A stretch of DNA of 64,000 bases. Origin: Trichoplax adhaerens. Taxonomy: Eukaryota > Placozoa > Uniplacotomia > Trichoplacea > Trichoplacidae. The stretch is from positions 3,786,123 to 3,850,122 of the forward strand of contig NW_002060944.1 in assembly GCF_000150275.1 (NCBI RefSeq). Reading direction: 5' to 3'. Positions 12,501-23,553 of the stretch are shown in pieces; within the stretch, counting starts at the first letter, position 1; every line of letters begins with the position of its first letter. The notes below the pieces were generated by a model. The model ran no database searches, was not told where the DNA came from, and saw nothing but the letters and a program-made list of their open reading frames with translations. Both the position numbers and the translations under genes were made by a program.

Positions 12501-15171
12501 CTAACTAAAAATGCTTTTCCTAATTAACTATATCTCAGTAATCAGATAACCAAGTTGAGGCAATCGAATAAGCAAAATTAATAATAATAACTATAAGTGT
12601 AGATACAGACACCGTGAGTAATAATCAAGAAAATGGTAATAAAATTCACTCATAAATAAAACAAGCGATGATCTAACTACAAACGAATTGAAAAGACTTC
12701 CCAAATTAAATTAAATATTGATTGGAATGACTGAACCTGTAAGGTAATGTGATGAAAAGAATGGAAAAAAATCATTCTTCGAGAAAGACTTTTAGATAAA
12801 TCGAGATAGCAAAATCTCTGACCAGAAACTGTATTATTCAATATTGAATAATCGACTACATCGATGAGGAAATGATTTTGGTAAGCATGATGTGACAATC
12901 AACAAGAAATGTCAAATTTCTAAAATTAGCTACGGACGTAATGAAAATCGTAGGATATATTACTAAAAATTCTATGGCAAATAAAAATCAAGTTATGGTA
13001 CTTAAACTTAACAACAGATACTATTAAATAGCTATTTAATACGTGTTGAAAATTTCTTCAAATATACGAATAGAATGAAAGGAAGGATATTATCAAACCA
13101 GAGTGCACGACATTGATGTGATGTTAGGCAGAAAAATTTTCTACAATTTTATTTAATATCATACTCACTATTAAGAATAATTATCAGGATACTATTATAG
13201 ATTTTAGCTGGTGCTATAGATGAAATAGAGTAAGTGTCTAAACCTTTTATCACTTCATGTTGGGGATCGAAGGTATATAAGTTTATTACGAATTAGCAAA
13301 TAGTATACGGGTGAATTCTTATTTACGTTATCAATCCATTCTTGATTTAAAAAATTATCAATCGCTAATAAAAATTCTTGTTTAAATCAAGAAACTGGTA
13401 CCTATAATACATTTTGAATAAGCTATTAAGTAAACTAGCCGTAAGAGTTGAGGATTATAATATATAATATACAGGTCATTGATTTCCTGAGTACTGACAC
13501 TGCATAGAATCCGATTGTTACAGTGTTACACACTGTAATATCGAGATTAGAGCAGAAATATCTACGTTAAGATAATTTTATTGGTTTACCGTTATGTAAT
13601 TGTAACTTACTTATGGTATATTGTAGATTATCATGAAAATGTTCCATAATAGAACATATTGTAATCTGACTATTTTGCGTTAGTCATTAGATTTCTATGT
13701 TCGTAAATACTGCTATCTCCATTAGGTACCAGTACATAAATTAGCTTTTGATTCATTAGAAGATTTCAACTTTAATATTACTAACTAGGATGTCTAACTA
13801 TTGCAAAAAGAGTATATAAATGCAGTATATCGTATAATAAAGAGAGTTCTTAAGATTAGTGTTTAACGCAAAATACGAGGGGTCCAAGTCTTTGTGTTGT
13901 CTGCTAGTATAGGAAAAGTGTTCCTGATAGGGTAGGTATTACTCACTGATATGTGGTTCAGGGAATCGACTTATTGATCGTAAATTACGTTATCTTGTTC
14001 CAAAGCTATTTTGTAATAACGATTTAATTGATGCTACCTATCAGTTGCCTTCGTAAAATTTTGATCGATACCATATACATATATTTATTTCTATTACAAC
14101 GTTGAAATGAATTCTTTATTATTTGTATGTTAGCAAATCAACCAGTTTAATTATCAATTCTTTTCCTATAGGTCAAAACACACTTAAATAGAGAATGCCA
14201 TATTATGCGATGAGAAATATGGCGTGACGATTATTTGCTGAAAGGAACTATTTATTACAGTATCAAGTCGAATGGAATATTTCTATTGAAATCTAGAGTA
14301 AAAAATATTCCATAAATAGATAAGTTGTAATAATATAATTGCAATTAATCTTTATCTTTCTTGATAATATGTACCTATACTATGCATTTTAAAGTTGATT
14401 CATATATAGAGAGAGAGAGAACGAGAGAGAATTTAATACATCGAGTGTGATTAACTTGGGAAATATAATTAAGTAAATCAGAGTTAAATTGACAAAATGA
14501 TTAAATCAATATCCGCTAGAACACGTACCAATCTTTAGAAGTCCATTAAAGATTAGTGAAGAAAATTAAATTAGTCTCCGCTATAATTGTACTGTTACAC
14601 TATTCATAATCGTAATAATAATAATAATAGATTAACAATAAAATCATTTTTAAGTTGTTTATGCACATGGAAGTCTTTAAATTAACTGAGCCATCGTAAA
14701 CGTAAATTAATTTTGCCTTTATAAGTCTGTGCGGCTTATTTTTAAGGGTCGAATAAAAATTTTTAATTCCATCCGATATTAGGATAGATATATGACCGAA
14801 TTGAAGAATCTCATTAAAAAATAATGAGGATTACAGTTAACCCACTCTTTACCACGGGTTCAAACCATGACGGAAACTTATGAGTCTTTCTCGATTCATA
14901 TCTTTTCCTCTTATTGATGCAAAGGATATGAGGTAGGTGAAATCAAATCGATTAATATATTCATCAATAACTGAATAATAACTAACCAGCATGATCTTTT
15001 TAGTCATGCATAGTGGCTATAGGATCTATTTTCTATAGTAAAGAACGTCAACGATATAATAGAGTCAACCAAAAAATCTATTTTATTATCAGACTTATTT
15101 ATTGTTCAAGTACTTGTAGCCGGATAATCCTATTCTATATACCTATACCATTTCCTTAAGGAATTGCTCCT
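9531..15171. other. Long intergenic stretch, no recognised gene
   Basis: I see no protein domain, tRNA or rRNA signature. Short frames at 10321-10515 and 12677-12898 (minus strand) have no recognisable motifs and look like chance. A GA-rich microsatellite lies near 14406-14430. The right end contains the 3' flank of the second GPCR gene. Confidence 0.5.
15098..15103 (-). promoter_or_regulatory. Candidate polyadenylation signal AATAAA
   Basis: A canonical hexamer on the minus strand lies about 70 bases after the stop codon of the second GPCR gene, a usual distance. In such AT-rich sequence chance occurrence is likely, so this is tentative. Confidence 0.35.
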
Positions 15172-16236
15172 TCATTCAAATAGTTTAACCACATAAGTGT
15201 TATTCGTAAAGGATGATGAAGTTCTTTTCTTCTTAAGAGCTTGACAGCGGAATAATTCCAGAAATCCTTGACGATAGTATTTATTAGAGACGGCATAGAT
15301 TAATGGATTAAGCATTGAATTAAGTGCCATGAGTATTTTAGTAATACGCCGTGCAGTATGATTGGTCTGCCATTGTGGCTCATATAATGTTACGGTATAA
15401 AAAATTTCATTAGGTAACCAACAAACTAAGAAAGTTATTGCGGCTATACAACTCATGATTGTTACTTGCTTGCGAATAGTAATATCACGTTTGCAATAAT
15501 GAACGTGATTGCCACTACTACTGTTATTTCTTTCACGATGACTTGAGTAAAGTAATCGCCACCCTATATTAGCATAAATAGCAACAATTATTAAACTAGG
15601 TATAAAGATACGAATCACTTCCAGTACAGTGACTAAAATTTTCTTATCCTTTCCTTTAAAAAAGTAAGTTCTTACGCAATAAGAACCATTGGGACTAGCA
15701 GTTAAATTTAAGGCATTATCCGTTGCTAAGCCAATATTAGCAAACCATATGATTAAAATAACCATCAATGCTCGCTTTTTAGTACAAAACTCTTTATAAT
15801 AAAACGGTCTAGCAATAGCATACCAACGATCGATACATATAGCTAGTAGTGTCCATACAGAGACAAAACCTAACATAAAGAAAAAGCTATTGGAGGAGAC
15901 CAAACGACAGAATAACTCAAGTCCAAAATGAGGATATGGAAAAATAGGCTTGGGTATCACAAAACCAGGTAAAATGATCATCAATAGACCTGCCATCATG
16001 TCGGCAATAGCCAAATTTAAGAATAGATATTCTGCTGCTTTAGTGGTTGATGATTTCTTCATATATATAACGATACAAAACATGAGATTGCTAATAACTG
16101 AGAAGATAGCTATAAGGGCAAAAATGGAAGATATAACATAACTGCCAATACTGAGCTCGTTAATACTACCTTGAGAATTATTATCATTCGATTCGGAATT
16201 ATTGATTGAATCCATTAAATCCGTTATAGTCTTCAA
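15172..16236 (-). CDS. Class A (rhodopsin-like) G protein-coupled receptor, single exon
   Basis: This 354-residue receptor is a close paralogue of the one at 6209-7309, with long identical blocks around TM2, TM3 and TM7. Hallmarks are Asn50 in TM1, 'LNLAIAD' with Asp79 in TM2, Cys110, DRW at 136-138, Trp164 in TM4, Cys187 in loop 2, CWLP at 272-275 and NPLIY at 310-314 followed by 'NKYYRQGF'. The N-terminal tail is Asn/Ser-rich with N-glycosylation sequons. A second methionine eight codons in could also start translation; the first is taken because the frame stays open. Position 3.32 is serine, not aspartate, which argues against an amine ligand. Both receptors end with a short hydrophilic tail containing a Val-Val-Lys triplet. 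The ligand is unknown. Confidence 0.95.
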   Translation of the reverse strand: MKTITDLMDSINNSESNDNNSQGSINELSIGSYVISSIFALIAIFSVISNLMFCIVIYMKKSSTTKAAEYLFLNLAIADMMAGLLMIILPGFVIPKPIFPYPHFGLELFCRLVSSNSFFFMLGFVSVWTLLAICIDRWYAIARPFYYKEFCTKKRALMVILIIWFANIGLATDNALNLTASPNGSYCVRTYFFKGKDKKILVTVLEVIRIFIPSLIIVAIYANIGWRLLYSSHRERNNSSSGNHVHYCKRDITIRKQVTIMSCIAAITFLVCWLPNEIFYTVTLYEPQWQTNHTARRITKILMALNSMLNPLIYAVSNKYYRQGFLELFRCQALKKKRTSSSFTNNTYVVKLFE

Positions 16237-17394
16237 AATTGAATAACACAGAAGGTAATGAAGCCAATGGATCGAAATATTACTTTTTGTCTATTTAAAC
16301 TAAAAAATACTTGAAATGATATTTCTTGAGAGGGAAAGACAAATGTGCTAGCTTGAAAAAAGACTCTTTTGAAATTTGTTTATTACTAACACGTCGAACT
16401 TCGTTAACCTTCTGTCAAATAAATTGTAAGGGATTTTTTTCAATAATGAGATGCAATTCAATTTTGAGCAATCAATACGATTAATATCGTTCAGTTAGCA
16501 TATCATTATAGATTTATATAATTTATGAAATTTCAACTGTCTATTTGCTAATTTCTATACTGTATGAATACGTTAGTAAGACATAGTAGCAACAGTAATA
16601 TATTCTATTGTAGATTAACCGCGTCATAGCTAAATAATGGAAATTTCTTATAGTTAAAGCATTAATCTACTATAAATTACTATTGTTGCATTGATGACTA
16701 TTATCAAGACTATATGACATAACAACGATGACATCAACAATCATAATTACAATTCTCATTGAAAAAATCAAATAATAGCTTACATAATATTCCATATACG
16801 GTGGCTGACCATCATTATATTCAAAGTCTGGACTTTATTACCATTTGGATATTCAATAAATTGGCACCAATTGTGCATTTATTCAATCTATCTACAATAC
16901 TATGTCGTGAAACTATACATGATAATTGAACTGCATGGAAAATTATTTATTATATTTAATCTCTTTTCTCTTTCTAACTTGTTCCTCATAGACATGTGTT
17001 GGTATTCGATAAACAGGAGTTTTAATTTAATTCTACGAGTATTTCTCAATTATTGACCTTGTCATCTATATTGCTTTCAAGGAAATTATCCGTGTAAGAA
17101 ACCGTTTACACAGTATGAATATATTATAGATATTAAAGGAAAATTTTATTGTTCAATTATGCATCGTCTTCCAACAATTATATTTAAGATTACAAGCGGT
17201 ACTTAGAGACACGTTATACATAAGATATATGTAAACAAATTATTACTTAAAAAATTGCTTACTCGTAAATAATAGTATTTGTATGCTGATATTTTGCCGG
17301 TAATAATTCGTTTTGATTACTACAATCTTTTAATCAAATTTATAGTAATTGTATTACTGAAAATACGATATAGGAAATTGTAAAATTGTAATGT
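16237..17394. other. Intergenic stretch with an imperfect inverted repeat
   Basis: No gene is recognised. An imperfect hairpin pairs about 16589-16615 with 16663-16691, with arms that share 'gcaaca' and 'tagattaa'. It may be a small degraded element. The stretch should include the promoter of the GPCR gene that starts at 16236. Confidence 0.4.
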
Positions 17395-17399
17395 ACTTC

Positions 17400-17951
17400 T
17401 GTGATATATACCAATCACGAAATTCCAAATTTTAGAAAAATAAGGGCTTTATTCAATCTTATACAAAGATTAACTACACATAGCTCTACTCTAGCCGAAT
17501 ACTACTACTAAAGACTTCTACAACGAACTAACAGAATAATCTAAAGTTGCATGCTTTTATACTTTTCGTAGCATTCGCAGCTACAATCCGCATAGCAACC
17601 TTTTACCTTATTTTACACATAGTTAACTTATTCTTAGTAAGACTATTCTACTGCGGACCATCATTAATCCAATATGGATACGACTACGGTACTTACGTAG
17701 ACATCATTCACACCAGCCAAAGTACAATGAATTAACCATATCCTAATATATGATTTACAGTTCTATTTTTACCTATAGCCTTATTAGTAACTCAACAGCT
17801 TACTGTATATAGTCATCTGTACTCTAACATAGAGTCCATACCACTACAGTCTATAGTTATAGCTACCAGATATCTCTTAGGATAAACATCTACCGTACAT
17901 TATACTAAACATGGCTAACTGTCCACAATCACAATGCTAAGTTACATTACA
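17400..17951 (-). mobile_element. Solo LTR, family 1, 552 bp, target duplication ACTTC
   Basis: On the + strand the element begins TGTGATATATACC and ends AGTTACATTACA. It is flanked by perfect 5-bp repeats ACTTC at 17395-17399 and 17952-17956. In its own orientation it has a TATA-like box (gtataaaag) and, about 110 bases further, AATAAAG. The pre-insertion sequence exists as a paralogous empty site at 18045-18105. No internal region is present, so it is a recombined solo LTR. A 62-codon antisense frame inside it is not a gene. Confidence 0.92.
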
Positions 17952-18044
17952 ACTTCGCTTATTTCAAATATTTGATATAAACAATGCATCCTAACTGAAT
18001 TCAACAGTCGCACTTAAAATTTAGGGAGGAAATAGTATTGTTGG

Positions 18045-18105
18045 AAATACGATATAGGAAATTGCAAAATTGCAATGTACTTCGCTTATTTCAAATATTT
18101 GACAT
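18045..18105 (+). repeat. Paralogous empty site of the 17400 LTR insertion
   Basis: The left flank of the LTR (17363-17399, 'atacgatataggaaattg' through the target 'gtacttc') and its right flank ('acttcgcttatttcaaat' onward) are joined here with a single ACTTC. This shows a local duplication of the target sequence, one copy of which was then hit by the LTR. Confidence 0.85.
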
Positions 18106-19999
18106 TAAGTAGCGAAAATAATGTCATTCCAAACTCTAAGTCATACTCTATATTTATGTTAATATATGATATAACTAATGAAACTATTAAACAGTGGCAT
18201 TACTCTCTCACCGTATATTAGGTTCATTACAGTTGACTAACAGAAACAATTGATTGATAATCTTAATACATTTTTATTAAATTTGCATATTGTCAGACTG
18301 GATGACAAATGGTTGTACACTTTATTAGAATTATTATTTACAATCTATACATTTCGTTACCCTAACTTCATCAATCATCTACGCATTCAAAATTGAAGTT
18401 ATCGATTTCGGCAATAATCCGTATTCTTACTTATGATTAAAATAAATCGATACGAATATCATAATGCGATATCTTAGCCCTTAACTCTTGGCATTATATC
18501 GAAATGGAAACGAATCGTAGCCTATGTTTCAAATTAAGGTTCTAGACTATACTGACTCTCTATTTGCATTGAGATAAGGTAAAAATGAAAATTTGCTTGC
18601 CGAATTAATTAAATAATTTACACAAGTTAAATGCATCTTCATTAATATGTATTGTCACCAATTTCCATATATTCTCGTCACAAAAATTAATCGGAGAAAT
18701 TTCTGTGGTCTTCTTTATCTTGATAAACTTATCGAGATCAGTATTCCAAAATAACTATTAACTTCTTACTCAAGTTTTAGGGCAGAAACAAGTATAGACT
18801 GTCTCCTTGGCCTAAATGATAAATTATCGAACTCATTTTATTACTTCGTATATTAAGCTTAAATACTATTTCGATGTTCTTCCGCAAGATTATTTGCGCA
18901 AACCATGAAGTAACAGTGGAATCATCCGAGGCCGATAATATATTACTTTATTCAAATTTAAATTTCAACTGTTACTCCATAGAGCTAATAAATACATATG
19001 TTATATCATAAGCATGCGCTCTAATATCGGTAAAATTGGTATTAATCAATTTCTAAAATTATTTATCAGTCATATAACTTAATGAAAGTTTAACGCAAAA
19101 ATTAAAATTATGTCTAGTGTAATCTGAACGGCTTATTTTTTATATTTATATACAATCGAGTGTATAAGCTGGTATTTAACCTTGATGACAAGCTATGTCT
19201 ACTGTAAAACAACCAATGCAATAAATCTAGTTATCCCAGTGATCTAACATAGTTTTCTATCAAGTGATTTTGTGTATATTGACAACAAGCTTAAGAATAA
19301 CAACATTTAGATGCAAATATGCCAAACGATAAGAAAATTCAGAAGGGAATATCGAAATAAATTAAAAACAGTAGGGCTATCGTTAATATCTATTCACGTA
19401 GAACCATTATCGTATGTTAAAGTTACATTTGTAAAATATTAATTACAGGAACAGAAAATATTAGATGATGCTGTCGTGTGAGTAATCATAAAGGAATTTT
19501 CGATAAATACAATGTGTAGAATGAATTTTAAGTTGTATTGCAACAGATATGATAAAATATTACTAAGGAAGCGTAGCAGGGTAACTGATCTGTAATGGTT
19601 TAAAACCGTTATTATTTATAGATCTGTCAAGATGCGGTTAAATATAGGCTAACTGAAAAGGTAACTTAAAAATTTTCAAAAACAGTTGCGCCAAATAAGA
19701 ATTTCGGAGGCAATAATCTTGATAATTGATGGCTAGATTAGCAGAGCAAATTAAAATATTCTCAGAAGAAGTATATTGAAATTATACTATGATCAAATAT
19801 TCAGAGATTAGAGACGAAATGATTGCAACATTGCTTATACTGGACAAAAAATAAGGACAAAAATTTTAAAACAATTCTAGATAAAATAGAGCATGCAAAT
19901 TGAGAATTTTGCTATTCATTGGAAAATTTAAGATTAATAAATTATAGTAGTGAAAAGCGCTAGCACTAGATAGAATAAAGTAGCTAATGAAATATGGTA
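18106..19999. other. Intergenic stretch, no recognised gene
   Basis: AT-rich and non-coding on both strands as far as I can see. No domain, RNA gene or clear repeat was recognised. Confidence 0.45.
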
Positions 20000-20206
20000 G
20001 AATGCTGCTATGCTGATTGTAGCTGCGAATGCTACGGAGAGTATAAAAGCGGGAGGCATTAAATTATCTGATTGTTCTTTCTAGAAGTCTTTCAGTAGTT
20101 GTATTCGGCTAGAGTAGAGTTGGGCGTAGCTAGTCTTTTGTTATATTTAATACAGTTCTAATTTTCTACAACTTTGGAATTTTAGTGATTGGATTTTATC
20201 ATAAGC
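20000..20206 (+). mobile_element. Degraded LTR family 1 fragment (3' half)
   Basis: It matches the promoter-to-end half of the family 1 LTR with substitutions: 'agctgcgaatgctacg', 'gtataaaagc', 'attcggctagagtagag' and the 'tggaattt' region, ending near 'attttatca'. A weaker match to the 5' part (gagtacagatga) follows near 20260. It is older than the clean copies. Confidence 0.65.
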
Positions 20207-20887
20207 ATATTTAATAGCTCATAGCCATAATCTGTAATTAAATACTCTATTGTGTGTTCGAGTACAGATGAACATATGCGGTAGAATGTTCAGCCAATTG
20301 TTACAAATCTCCTTTTTAACTAGAAACCGGGTCTTAAACACTATCTTCACTAGTACTCGTGTTCCCAACTAACTTAGGGACCTATCGTAGTTGAACTAAC
20401 TCTCAGCTACACAAATAAGCTACTAATGAGTAATAGGTTTAAATACTTCACTTTATTTACGTTGATCTTAGTCGTAAAATGTACTAAAGAAAAACGTAAG
20501 AATATTCTTAGCAAAAATAGTCAAAAGATCCTGCAAGTGACGAAATGGAACTGAGCAGCTAGGCTAGTGCTCGGTTTTTTATAGTCTTGGCCAACGCCGA
20601 TGGTGCATTTGTGAATATTCTTGACATAGCGACTTACACTGTACAGTATACATATCCTAGTATACACTTAAGGTGTTATCAATTAACGTTTACTGACTAA
20701 GCGTGTTAGCTCCGACACGTCAACAATATTGAACTTTCTGATACCTTGGCAATAACAAGTACTTATTAATAAACATTAATATCTAATAAGCTACTGGAGC
20801 AAACAATAATTTAAATGAGATATTTTAATTAACATAGCAATTAATATTTCGGAGCATGGCTCCTTAACACCAATATTTAGACTTAGG
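20207..20887. other. Intergenic stretch with weak LTR-derived sequence
   Basis: There is a short LTR-like block around 20216-20290. Beyond it, no coding frame, RNA gene or other repeat was recognised. Confidence 0.4.
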
Positions 20888-21560
20888 GTACAACGAAAAT
20901 AGTCATAGACTGTAATGAAAGATTCTACAGTATGTTAGAGTACAGATGATCATATACCTTTACATTCAATAAATTTCGATAAACGTTCAATTATACGAAA
21001 ACAAACAACTACTAACAAATTTAAAGCTTGTTTCTTTCAAAGTAGTCTCCATAGGCCTTTAAACAGGACTGCCATCTTGCTGGCCAGTTTTCGTGTGCTT
21101 TGTAATATTCATCCTTACCAACAGATTTAACTTCTTTTGTTGCCTAAGCTTAAATTTCTTCAAATATCTTTCCTTTTAAGCTTTACTTCATTTTCGGAAA
21201 CAGAAAATAATCTATTAGACTATCTTGGGAAGTACTAAATAACAAGATAAATTGTCTAATAATAATAAATTAAAATTTATCATTTCTTATTGAATACAAC
21301 AGTATAATAAGTATTGAGTCGCTATTGATGCTAGAGTTAAAAGTATATATGTAACACAAATTTTTAGGATATGGTTAGTTCATCTTATTTTGGTTGGAGG
21401 AATAATGTCGACGTCAATACTGTCGCTGTTATCAATTAGATTATATTGTAGTATTCCGCTGTAAAGTGCTGTTACTAATAATCAATATAGACATAGCATA
21501 AACACTATAAAAATCGAATTACGTTCTAATTTTTTACAAATTTAGAATTATTTCGATCGA
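20888..21560 (+). mobile_element. Degraded LTR family 1 copy split by a roughly 400 bp insertion
   Basis: The block at 20888-20955 matches the early part of the LTR ('gttagagtacagatga'). The block from about 21361 matches the middle ('aggatatggttag', 'tcgacgt') and the end ('ttatatcaca' at about 21560). The sequence in between has no counterpart in the clean LTRs. A nested insertion is the simplest reading; two separate fragments are the alternative. Confidence 0.5.
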
Positions 21561-22845
21561 TTATATCACAAAAGTTTACTGCATTCAACATTAGCTGTAA
21601 CTACTTATCTTATGATATCTGAATATAGAATTTTACTGATCTAGCTTTACATCGACTCCATAGATTCTATCTATACTCGTATACTTATAGCCTCTTCAAA
21701 TGTCAAATATATCTAATATTTACTCTTTCAGGTTACTTTTGCTAATTATAACGTTTAGTAAGTAAAATGCTTATCTTGAATTGAGGAGCACTAATGGAAG
21801 TAGGGTACAGTCTTATCAAATTGATATTTTCTATTACATTAATCACTCGAAAGAGAAAAGAAGGCTTGCAATTCTTTATAGAGAGAACCGATGTCATGAA
21901 CTGAATTTTATTAAATGAAATAAGCGATAAATAGATAGTGTTATCAATAGTCGAAATATTAGAATATTAAAAATCATTATATACGTATAGGAGAAGATCA
22001 GATTTTTATCAGTATAGCCTCCTAGCACAAGAAACAACATTACTAATCAAACTCTAGTAAAACAGAATGTAATGGCTATTACCATTATTAAATAAATTAG
22101 TAGATTAATCGATAGTACAAATAGTCGTTTAGGGGGAGTATAAAACAAATCTTTTCGATAAATAAACGTATGCCTACACATTTCGTGAAGAATGGAATTA
22201 GGCAACTAATTTTTAGCCATTATCCTTTAAATCGATGTATGCTATACTAAATCACTTATCATGGAATGATATTAACTATGCCGCTGTACGATTTGTAATA
22301 AGTATTTCGATAGTATTTGAGTTTAATGTAAGAACATTCTCATCATCCACAACTACTGTTCGTAATTTATAAAAGAAAATGCAGCAATAGATCACTGGCA
22401 TTCGTATTCCATTCCTAGAAACTATCTAATGATGCTCTTACGACCAGTAAATGGTACCGCAGCTATTCAAAGGAAATAAACCTATTCAAGAAAGAGGGCT
22501 TTTCAGTGGTACGTACAGTATTATTAATAACGGAAATTGGGATTAGAAAAATAAATTTAAGAATCGATAAAATTGAGCACATGTGTGCAGGTGTAAACTG
22601 TCAATTGGAACTGGATGATTAATTTTTAGATGATATATTTGCTAATGATATCTATTCGGACAACTTAATTATTTAATCATAATTAAAATGTTTTCATCTA
22701 CAACAACAAAACTAGGGTAAAAGGGACCTAATAAGAATTACTTAATAACTTGTATATACTTAAAACTATAGCTTAGATGTTGACTTCCAATTTCGATAAA
22801 ACTTTATGCGTAGAAGTTTATGTTTCTCTTTAATATATATTCAAT
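21561..22845. other. Intergenic stretch, no recognised gene
   Basis: No coding frame with recognisable domains, no RNA gene and no clear repeat was found between the degraded LTR and the next clean solo LTR. Confidence 0.45.
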
Positions 22846-22850
22846 ATATC

Positions 22851-23402
22851 TGTGATATATACCAATCACGAAATTCCAAATTTTAGAAAAATAAGGGCTT
22901 TATTCAATCTTATACAAAGATTAACTACACAGCTCTACTCTAGCCGAATACTACTTCTAAAGACTTCTTGAACGAACTAACAGAATAATCTAAAGTTGTA
23001 TGCTTTTGTACTTTCCATAGCATTCGCAGCTACAATCCGCATGGCAACCTTTTACCTTATTTTACACATAGTTAACTTATTCTTAGTAAGACTATTCTAC
23101 TGCGGACCATCATTAATCCAATATGGATACGACTACGGTACTTACGTAGACATTATTCACACCAGCCAAAGTACAATGAATTAACCATATCCTAATATAT
23201 ATGATTTACAGTTCTATTTTTACCTATAGCCTTATTAGTAACTCAATAGCTTACTGTATATAGTCATCTGTACTCTAACATAGAGTCTCTACCACTACAG
23301 TCAATAGTTACAGCTACCAAATATCTCTTAGGATAAATATCTACCGTGCATTATACTACACATGGCTAACTGTCCACAATCACAATACTAAGTTACATTA
23401 CA
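22851..23402 (-). mobile_element. Solo LTR, family 1, 552 bp, target duplication ATATC
   Basis: It has the same length, termini and internal signals as the copy at 17400-17951, with only scattered substitutions and small compensating indels between them. Perfect 5-bp target duplications ATATC flank it (22846-22850 and 23403-23407). It lies about 150 bases beyond the 3' end of the adjacent receptor gene. Its orientation is antisense to the LTR at 1942. Confidence 0.92.
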
Positions 23403-23553
23403 ATATCGCATAATGAAAAGTTACTATGTAAGTAGTTACATGAAATAGGAAAATTTTTTAACATATTATCATGTTAATTTAAGGTCCCATAGAATGAAAA
23501 AGAATACCATTATGCGTACATAGGTGGTTCACTTTATCACATACCGAAATACT

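Noticed and set aside
14846-14870. tRNA B-box-like 'gggttcaaacc'
   Set aside because: No A box, no acceptor-stem pairing and no cloverleaf around it.
17547-17735. 62-codon + strand frame, found almost identically at 22996-23184
   Set aside because: Both copies lie antisense inside family 1 solo LTRs. They are alike because the LTRs are alike; there is no domain and no evidence of coding selection.
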